From Candidatus Moranbacteria bacterium CG23_combo_of_CG06-09_8_20_14_all_35_22 (lineage in GTDB: Bacteria > Patescibacteriota > Minisyncoccia > Moranbacterales > UBA2206): 11,188 nt of DNA. Position numbers and translations under genes: made by a program. This document shows positions 6,815 through 11,188 of the stretch, piece by piece (the first letter of the stretch is position 1; each line of letters begins with the position of its first letter). The stretch lies in NCBI GenBank assembly GCA_002772115.1, contig PCRW01000074.1, positions 1-11,188 of the forward strand. Reading direction: 5' to 3'. The notes beneath the pieces were generated by a model that worked only from the letters and a program-made list of their open reading frames with translations, made no database searches and had not been told where the DNA came from.

Positions 6815-8218
6815 ATGATAAAAATACAAGATTTAGCCTTAAAAAATCCATGGTGGAGCGATAATCAGCATAAAATTGAGGAAATAGCTTGGGTAAAGAG
6901 AGAACTTTATGACGAAGTTATTTCTAATCTGGAGCATTCCTTGATTCTAAATATCATTGGCTTAAGACGAGTTGGAAAAAGCACAATTTTAAAGCAAGTT
7001 ATTGGATTGCTTTTGTCGCAAAATAAAAATCCAAAAAATATTTTCTATTTTCTTTTTGACTATTCCAGCCAAATAAAAAAAGCAGAATTCTTAGAAGAAG
7101 TTCTCTCTGTTTATTTTAGAGATGTTTTGAATAATCCTAATCTTTCTTTTGGCGAAACAGTATATGTTTTTCTTGATGAAATTCAATATATCGAAGACTG
7201 GCAAGCAGTGTTGAAAAAATTTTATGACCTATCGGGTAAAAAAATAAAGTTTATTGTTACAGGATCGCAAAGCGTTTTACTTAAGGGTAAATATAACGAG
7301 AGCTTGGCTGGCAGAATTTTTGATTTTTATCTGTCGCCACTATCATTTCGCGAATTTTTAACAATAAATTATGAGAAAGTTAAAATTTTTCAAAAATTTG
7401 ATTTATTTGCTTTGCCAAAGATATTTAGTGAGCTTGGCATATACGAGGCTAATTTTGGAATGGATATTGCAAAAAGAAGTCGAGAATATATAACAGTTGG
7501 ACAATTTCCTGAAACGCGAAATATCTCAAGTATTGAAAAAAAACACGAATATATTTCAGAATCAGTCATCGGCAAGGTTCTAGATGACTGTGTCCGTATT
7601 TTTAAGGTGGAAAAAACTGATGAGCTCAAATTGATTGCCTATCAACTCATAAATAATGCCGGTTCAATATTTGAGCTTAAGAATATTGGCAGGGAAGTCG
7701 GAGTGTCATTTTTGACTCTTGAAAAATATATCAAATATCTCAAAGAAGCATATCTTGTGGAAGTTATTTATAAGTATCACAAAAGTCTTATCAAGAGAGG
7801 TAGAATTTTGAAAAAGATATATACGCCCTGCGTGAATTTTGTTTGTGCACTAAATCATTTTAATGCTAGTCATGTCGATGAAGTCCCGCAAGCTTTCGGA
7901 AAAATTATTGAGAATTCCGTGTATAATATTTTAAATCAAAAATATAAAGGTAATAAAATTGTAAATACTCTAAGTTTTTGGCGTCAAGGTAAAAAGGAAA
8001 TTGATTTTTTAGTAAATGAAAAAAACAGAAAATTGCCAATAGAGGTTAAATTTTCAAATAAAGTTACTTTAAAAGATGTAGTATTTTTGGCCGATTATAC
8101 AAAAAAATATAAATTAGAATTTGGAATCGTTGTGACAAAAAACGAATTTAATCGTCAAGAAATAAATGGAAAAACAATATACTACATTCCATATTATCTG
8201 ATCTTATTGATGATATAA
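6815..8218 (+). CDS. AAA_14/DUF4143-family ATPase, intact
   Basis: A 467-residue protein. It has Walker A GLRRVGKST (49-57), Walker B VYVFLDEIQYIEDW (116-129), sensor-1-like FIVTGSQS (146-153) and the LAGRIFDFYLSPLSFREF arginine-containing segment (164-181). A winged-helix-like region lies near 276-312, and a DUF4143 C-terminal nuclease-like signature FWRQGKKEIDF...LPIEVK spans 388-412, with D397 and E410-K412 in place of the PD-(D/E)xK residues. Family members are cytoplasmic ATPases of poorly known function, often found with toxin-antitoxin or mobile genes. It is longer than the interrupted paralogue at 257-1381 and not closely related to it in sequence. Its own strong promoter lies upstream, and no Shine-Dalgarno sequence is seen. 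The AbiE pair follows on the same strand after 204 nt with a separate promoter. Confidence 0.85.
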   Translation: MIKIQDLALKNPWWSDNQHKIEEIAWVKRELYDEVISNLEHSLILNIIGLRRVGKSTILKQVIGLLLSQNKNPKNIFYFLFDYSSQIKKAEFLEEVLSVYFRDVLNNPNLSFGETVYVFLDEIQYIEDWQAVLKKFYDLSGKKIKFIVTGSQSVLLKGKYNESLAGRIFDFYLSPLSFREFLTINYEKVKIFQKFDLFALPKIFSELGIYEANFGMDIAKRSREYITVGQFPETRNISSIEKKHEYISESVIGKVLDDCVRIFKVEKTDELKLIAYQLINNAGSIFELKNIGREVGVSFLTLEKYIKYLKEAYLVEVIYKYHKSLIKRGRILKKIYTPCVNFVCALNHFNASHVDEVPQAFGKIIENSVYNILNQKYKGNKIVNTLSFWRQGKKEIDFLVNEKNRKLPIEVKFSNKVTLKDVVFLADYTKKYKLEFGIVVTKNEFNRQEINGKTIYYIPYYLILLMI

Positions 8219-8312
8219 AGGTGTTACTTATCGTTTGTTATTCTAGACATGTCTTTTCTGGCGATTTTAATTAGGCTACGAAATTCAGAAATTTTCATAT
8301 ATTCTAAGAGAA

Positions 8313-8340
8313 GTACTATTTTGGTGTTGGGACTACTCAT
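8313..8340. repeat. Shared upstream element, copy 2
   Basis: GTACTATTTTGG...GGGACTACTCAT, partner of 166-194. It lies 20 bp before the -35 of the AbiE promoter. On the minus strand it starts an ATG frame of 38 codons (8340 to 8224, MSSPNTKIVLLLEYMK...). Restoring one C in the ACC-AAAAT run would give MSSPNTQNS, close to MGSPDTQNS of copy 1. The rest of the 8219-8312 stretch shows only a 10-bp palindrome AGACATGTCT at 8245-8254. Confidence 0.5.
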
Positions 8341-8360
8341 TAGGTCATAATATAAGGATA

Positions 8361-8389
8361 TTGACAAGATGGAATTAGTTTGATACAAT
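8361..8389 (+). promoter_or_regulatory. Sigma70-type promoter of the abiEi-abiEii pair
   Basis: TTGACA (8361-8366), a 17-nt spacer and TACAAT (8384-8389), with TGA before the -10 (extended -10). The predicted start is near 8396, leaving a leader of about 27 nt before ATG 8423. Such pairs are usually autoregulated by the antitoxin, and the sequence around the start has candidate operator repeats (see 8403-8416). Confidence 0.75.
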
Positions 8390-8402
8390 TCTTTTATTGA
8401 TA

Positions 8403-8416
8403 TAATAATATTATTA
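8403..8416. promoter_or_regulatory. 14-bp perfect palindrome in the abiEi leader, candidate operator
   Basis: TAATAATATTATTA is perfectly self-complementary and sits between the predicted transcription start and the abiEi ATG. A nearby direct repeat TTGATAYAA (8380-8388 and 8397-8405) overlaps it. AbiEi proteins bind inverted repeats in their own promoters, so autoregulation is plausible. Palindromes made only of A and T arise easily by chance in such A+T-rich DNA. Confidence 0.3.
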
Positions 8417-8422
8417 AAAGAA

Positions 8423-9043
8423 ATGAATATTTTTGAATTCAAGAAAAAAGTTAAGGAATTACCGTATTTTGAAACCAAGGAACTACGGTTGATTTTGGGC
8501 TCTGATTTTACTAGTACAACGCTTGTTAATCTTAAAAATTGGGTCAATAAGAATTATCTAATCATGCTCAGGAGGGGATTATATGCAATCGCTGAAGAGC
8601 TTGATGATGTTGATTTGATGGCTTTTGCCACAAAAATTTATCAACCCTCTTATGTTAGTATGGAAATGGCTTTGAGTTTTTATGGAATTATCCCAGAGGC
8701 TGTTTTTACAGTAACTTCAGTAACAACAAGAAAAACAAAAGAATTTAGAACAGTAAAAGGAAATTTTAGTTATCAAAAAATTAAAAAAGTTGCTTTTGGC
8801 GGATATGAAACAAAAAAGATTGGGAAAATTTCTTTCAATCTAGCTTTGCCTGAAAAAGCGATTGTGGATTTTTTATATTTAAATCGCAACATTCTAAATG
8901 GTCAAGCGGAACAATTTTCCGAGTATCGCTTTAATGAAGATTTTAAATACGATGCAAAAAAAATGCTTGATTTCGCCAAGGCATTTCAAAATAAAAAAGT
9001 ATTGTTTTTAACTAATAATTTCATCAAACATTATGCTTCCTAG
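8423..9043 (+). CDS. AbiEi-type antitoxin and transcriptional regulator
   Basis: A 206-residue protein. The N-terminal winged helix (about 14-56, ending LIMLRRGLYAIAEE) is followed by YVSMEMALSFYGIIPEA (77-93) and a basic strand-rich region TVTSVTTRKTKEF (96-108), the usual order in AbiEi-type antitoxins. Family members repress the operon and counteract the AbiEii nucleotidyltransferase in a type IV system. ATG 8423 is preferred because it sits about 27 nt downstream of the predicted start and begins the winged helix. The gene overlaps the next one by 11 nt, so the two are translated together. Function is by family resemblance and gene order; no individual residue proves it. Confidence 0.8.
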   Translation: MNIFEFKKKVKELPYFETKELRLILGSDFTSTTLVNLKNWVNKNYLIMLRRGLYAIAEELDDVDLMAFATKIYQPSYVSMEMALSFYGIIPEAVFTVTSVTTRKTKEFRTVKGNFSYQKIKKVAFGGYETKKIGKISFNLALPEKAIVDFLYLNRNILNGQAEQFSEYRFNEDFKYDAKKMLDFAKAFQNKKVLFLTNNFIKHYAS

Positions 9044-9830
9044 TAAAGAATTTTTCAAGAAATACGCACAGGAGAGAAATATTCCATGGCAAGATCGAAA
9101 TATTTTACTTGAATATTTGCAAACTCAAATTCTCAAGGCTCTTTCTTTGAGTAAATTTAATGACAGTCTTTCATTTCTAGGCGGTACATGCCTTCGTTTC
9201 GCGCATGGGATTGATCGTTTTTCAGAAGATTTAGATTTTGATTTAATAAAGAAGGAAGGATTTGATTTGGAAAAATTGGCTAAGGATATTAGTGAGAAAC
9301 TTGAATTGCAGGGTTTTCAGGTTGATACGCGAACAAAAATTACAGAAAATATCTATGTTGTGTTTTTCAAGTTTAAAAATGTTTTGCAAGATTTTGGACT
9401 TAATGTTTCCAAAAATGAGAAAGTTTTGGTTAAATTTGAAATTGATTTTAACCCATATAAAAATATCAAAACAGAAACAAAATTTGCGGATAGTTTCAAT
9501 GAAAGATTTCCAATGCTGGTTAATTCATTAGAAACTCTTTTTGCACAAAAAGTTGTTGCGATTATTTTTCGTCCATATCAAAAAGGCAGAGACTTTTATG
9601 ATTTAGTATGGTTTTTGAGTCAAAGTAAGATTGAACCAAACTACGAAATTTTTAAGGAAAAAGGTATTGCGATTGGCAAAAGAATGGAGTTGATTGAATT
9701 TTTGAAAGAGCAAGCCCTGAAAAGTGATTTGCCTATGGCAGTGAAGGATGTTGAAAGATTCTTATTCTATCCAGAGCAGGCAAAATGGATCTTAAAGCTT
9801 CCAGAATATTTAAAAAGTTTTGAAAAATAA
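9033..9830 (+). CDS. AbiEii-type nucleotidyltransferase toxin (DUF1814)
   Basis: A 265-residue nucleotidyltransferase-fold protein. The signature runs FLGGTCLRF (48-56), RFSEDLDFDL (62-71) with the catalytic D66 and D68, a third acidic site EID (136-138), AQKVVAI with K173, and the conserved GRDFYDL (185-191). All motif I-IV positions expected of AbiEii/AbiGii toxins are present, so it should be active. Characterised members transfer nucleotides to tRNA or other targets and arrest growth, and some confer phage abortive infection. It starts inside the antitoxin gene (11-nt overlap) with no Shine-Dalgarno sequence. Translation probably depends on coupling. It converges on the DUF2304 gene with 20 nt between the stops and no clear terminator. 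Confidence 0.85.
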   Translation: MLPSKEFFKKYAQERNIPWQDRNILLEYLQTQILKALSLSKFNDSLSFLGGTCLRFAHGIDRFSEDLDFDLIKKEGFDLEKLAKDISEKLELQGFQVDTRTKITENIYVVFFKFKNVLQDFGLNVSKNEKVLVKFEIDFNPYKNIKTETKFADSFNERFPMLVNSLETLFAQKVVAIIFRPYQKGRDFYDLVWFLSQSKIEPNYEIFKEKGIAIGKRMELIEFLKEQALKSDLPMAVKDVERFLFYPEQAKWILKLPEYLKSFEK

Positions 9831-9850
9831 AAAGTCAAACATTAGCCTTA

Positions 9851-10192
9851 TCAATCGTTTATTTTTTTGATTGCATCTTTTCTAGTCAAGATAGAAATTT
9901 GTTGTTCTAGGTGTTCGATGGCGTTCATTAGTTTGAAGATGATGAGGAAAATCAAAATGAAGCCGACCAAGATTATGGCGTTGATGTTGCCTTCAATCCC
10001 AATAAATTTTGCCAAACTGGTGCTGGCTTTGGGATAGATGACAATTGCAATCATTCCGCCCCAGACAATTAGACGGATAAGAAGTTTCAAGAAAGACTGA
10101 TTTTTTTGTTTTTTGAAATATCGATCCAGACCTTGATAAATCATCAAAGAAGCAACAATAATGACGGCGATTTGATACAAATGAATTTTCAT
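9851..10192 (-). CDS. DUF2304-like small membrane protein
   Basis: A 113-residue protein with three hydrophobic segments (about 6-22, 38-55 and 71-90). It ends in a polar helix HLEQQISILTRKDAIKK. The order, with a P near the end of the second segment (IVIYPKASTSLAKFIGI) and a charged coiled-coil-like tail, matches DUF2304. Members are often next to GT2 glycosyltransferases, which fits the glycan genes elsewhere in the window, but the function is unknown. It follows the RecG-like regulator after 10 nt on the same strand and is probably cotranscribed. No signal peptide cleavage site is evident. Confidence 0.7.
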   Translation of the reverse strand: MKIHLYQIAVIIVASLMIYQGLDRYFKKQKNQSFLKLLIRLIVWGGMIAIVIYPKASTSLAKFIGIEGNINAIILVGFILIFLIIFKLMNAIEHLEQQISILTRKDAIKKIND

Positions 10193-10202
10193 AAAGTTAA
10201 TC

Positions 10203-11188
10203 TTAAGATTTATTTTTAATTACTTTCCAATGCCCGCCCTTATCTGGACCGACTCGCTCTATATAACCGCTCTTTTTTAATGTTTTCAAATTCCACTCAA
10301 TCCCACGCCTACTTAGATTAGTTTTCTCTGAAAGCTCATCTTGTGTGATGGTTGGATTTTTCTGCAAAAGAGTGAGTATTTTCTCCACAGTTTTCTCCAC
10401 AGTTTTCTCCACAGTTTTCTCCACAGTTTTCTCAAAAACTCTTTCGCCTAAAATATTCACATCAATACCGCCAGAAATTTCTTTTATTTCTGGTTTTGGA
10501 AGATCATACTTTATGATTTCATCAATAGCTCTGCTTACCCCACTGCCATATTTTTCGATCAAACCAACTTCTTTGAAGATTTCAGCAATTTTGAGATTTC
10601 TTGGTGTTGATTTCTCTGAGCCGGAATATAGATCTTCGATTGAAATGTTGGGTGGTAGTTTTCCTATATTCCAAATAACAAGTCTATTTTGATAAACTCT
10701 AAACTGCGAATGCACTCCACTTCTATAATCACGATGAATTATAGCATTAACGACAAACTCTCGCACAGCGGACAGCGGATATTGCCAATGCTCATCGCGT
10801 TGGGGTTTTCCTGTGATAATGTATTCTTTTGTTATATGCGACATTATAAAATCCATCACGGCGTCAACCTCGCTCAATAGATCAGTTTTTATCGTGAGTG
10901 ATTTTTTTATCACCGTATCAGTTTGAAAGAGTCCGATTTGAATCTCGGAATAAAAAAGAGGTTTTTTGGAAAATAATAGGAGAGCTGCATTAGTTATTTC
11001 TTCACCTAAAATTAGATCATATTTTCGCAAAAATACTAAAGGATCTTCAGTAATTTTTATGTCCCTATTTTTATTAATTCTAACGATTAGTTTATTGACC
11101 TTATCAAAATCTAAATCGTTTAAGCTTGCCTTGTCATCAATAAACATATCCCAGCTTCTATTTCTTGCTCGAAGATAAATATTGGCAA
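10203..11188 (-). CDS. RecG-like/Schlafen-type ATP-binding transcriptional regulator, 5' end outside window
   Basis: The frame stays open to the right edge: before the internal Met at 11147 it reads ANIYLRARNRSWD, so the gene extends beyond the window and the AlbA_2 (Schlafen-like) domain is only partly visible. A GHKL-type ATPase region follows: the N-box VREFVVNAIIHRDYR, then RLVIWNIGKLPPNI and the glycine-rich EKYGSGVSRAID. A linker of four EKTV units precedes a C-terminal winged helix (NPTITQDELSEKTNLSRRG, then KKSGYIERVG). This architecture is usually annotated as an ATP-dependent DNA helicase RecG-related protein, although it is not a helicase; it is thought to be a regulator. Likely cotranscribed with the DUF2304 gene. 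Confidence 0.8.
   Translation of the reverse strand, partial: ANIYLRARNRSWDMFIDDKASLNDLDFDKVNKLIVRINKNRDIKITEDPLVFLRKYDLILGEEITNAALLLFSKKPLFYSEIQIGLFQTDTVIKKSLTIKTDLLSEVDAVMDFIMSHITKEYIITGKPQRDEHWQYPLSAVREFVVNAIIHRDYRSGVHSQFRVYQNRLVIWNIGKLPPNISIEDLYSGSEKSTPRNLKIAEIFKEVGLIEKYGSGVSRAIDEIIKYDLPKPEIKEISGGIDVNILGERVFEKTVEKTVEKTVEKTVEKILTLLQKNPTITQDELSEKTNLSRRGIEWNLKTLKKSGYIERVGPDKGGHWKVIKNKS
10379..10433. repeat. 12-bp tandem repeat coding for the EKTV linker
   Basis: Plus-strand unit TTTTCTCCACAG occurs four times without a mismatch (10379-10426), followed by 7 bases of a fifth. On the coding strand each unit adds four residues (EKTV). Because the unit is a multiple of three, copy-number changes lengthen or shorten the linker without a frameshift. 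Exact identity points to recent slippage or expansion. Confidence 0.95.

Noticed and set aside
8245..8254. AGACATGTCT palindrome as terminator or operator
   Set aside because: Ten bases, no T run placed as a terminator needs, and no second copy.
8224..8547. Minus-strand 107-residue open frame
   Set aside because: It overlaps the abiEi start and promoter by more than 100 bases and matches no family I know. Only its internal 38-codon part (8224-8340) is mentioned, as a possible relic tied to the shared element.
9831..9875. Bidirectional terminator between abiEii and the DUF2304 gene
   Set aside because: Only a 5-bp CAATC/GATTG stem around a T-rich loop is visible, too weak to call and inside coding sequence.
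10379..10433. Possible CRISPR-like array
   Set aside because: Units are contiguous 12-mers without spacers and are in frame in a coding region.
10345..10692. Plus-strand 115-residue frame with STVF repeats
   Set aside because: It is the antisense image of the 12-bp tandem repeat in the RecG-like gene.
1..11188. tRNA, rRNA, riboswitch or transposase genes
   Set aside because: No cloverleaf, conserved rRNA segment, known aptamer core or transposase motif was seen on either strand by eye.

Overview
The window is an A+T-rich accessory region, most likely from a Candidate Phyla Radiation (Patescibacteria) bacterium or a similar uncultivated lineage. The inference rests on the base composition, compact gene packing with ATGA/TAAATG junctions, multiple AAA_14/DUF4143 ATPases, E. 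coli-like TTGACA/TATAAT promoters, and the near absence of Shine-Dalgarno sequences. The standard genetic code fits: TGA acts as a stop and Trp is TGG. There is no marker gene, so the taxonomic call is weak.

Region 1 (1-1563) is a damaged cassette. A degenerate fragment of a family 2 glycosyltransferase (copy A, minus strand, 1-100) is followed by a plus-strand DUF4143 AAA ATPase (257-1381). That ATPase is intact except for an in-frame TAA replacing the expected Gln codon inside its Walker A loop. A second glycosyltransferase 3' fragment (copy B, 1378-1563) converges on it.

Region 2 (1595-6701, minus strand) is a tightly coupled surface-polysaccharide operon. In transcription order it encodes a GT2 glycosyltransferase, UDP-glucuronate decarboxylase (UDP-xylose synthesis), a GtrB-GtrA type fusion glycosyltransferase, a SAM methyltransferase and a LIC_10190-type multi-spanning membrane protein. 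The last 140 bp of the conserved part of the GT2 gene (copy C, 5965-6104) matches copy B (1424-1563) at 139 of 140 positions. The four downstream genes therefore lie between long direct repeats.

Region 3 (6702-9830, plus strand) holds an intact DUF4143 AAA ATPase, divergent from the GT2 gene, and then an AbiEi/AbiEii type IV toxin-antitoxin pair. Each unit has its own strong TTGACA-N17-TA(T/C)AAT promoter. A short shared element (about 28 nt) lies upstream of the promoters of both the broken ATPase and the AbiE pair.

Region 4 (9851-11188, minus strand) carries a RecG-like/Schlafen-type ATP-binding regulator, cut by the window edge, with a 12-bp tandem repeat coding for an EKTV linker. It is followed by a small DUF2304 membrane protein.

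Overall, one arrangement (glycosyltransferase gene or remnant on the left, DUF4143 ATPase divergent on the right) occurs twice, at A and at C. Both glycosyltransferase promoters (TTGCCA-N17-TATTAT) are preserved even where the gene has been reduced to its tail. The region looks like a recombining glycan and toxin-antitoxin/defence island with nested duplications and deletions.
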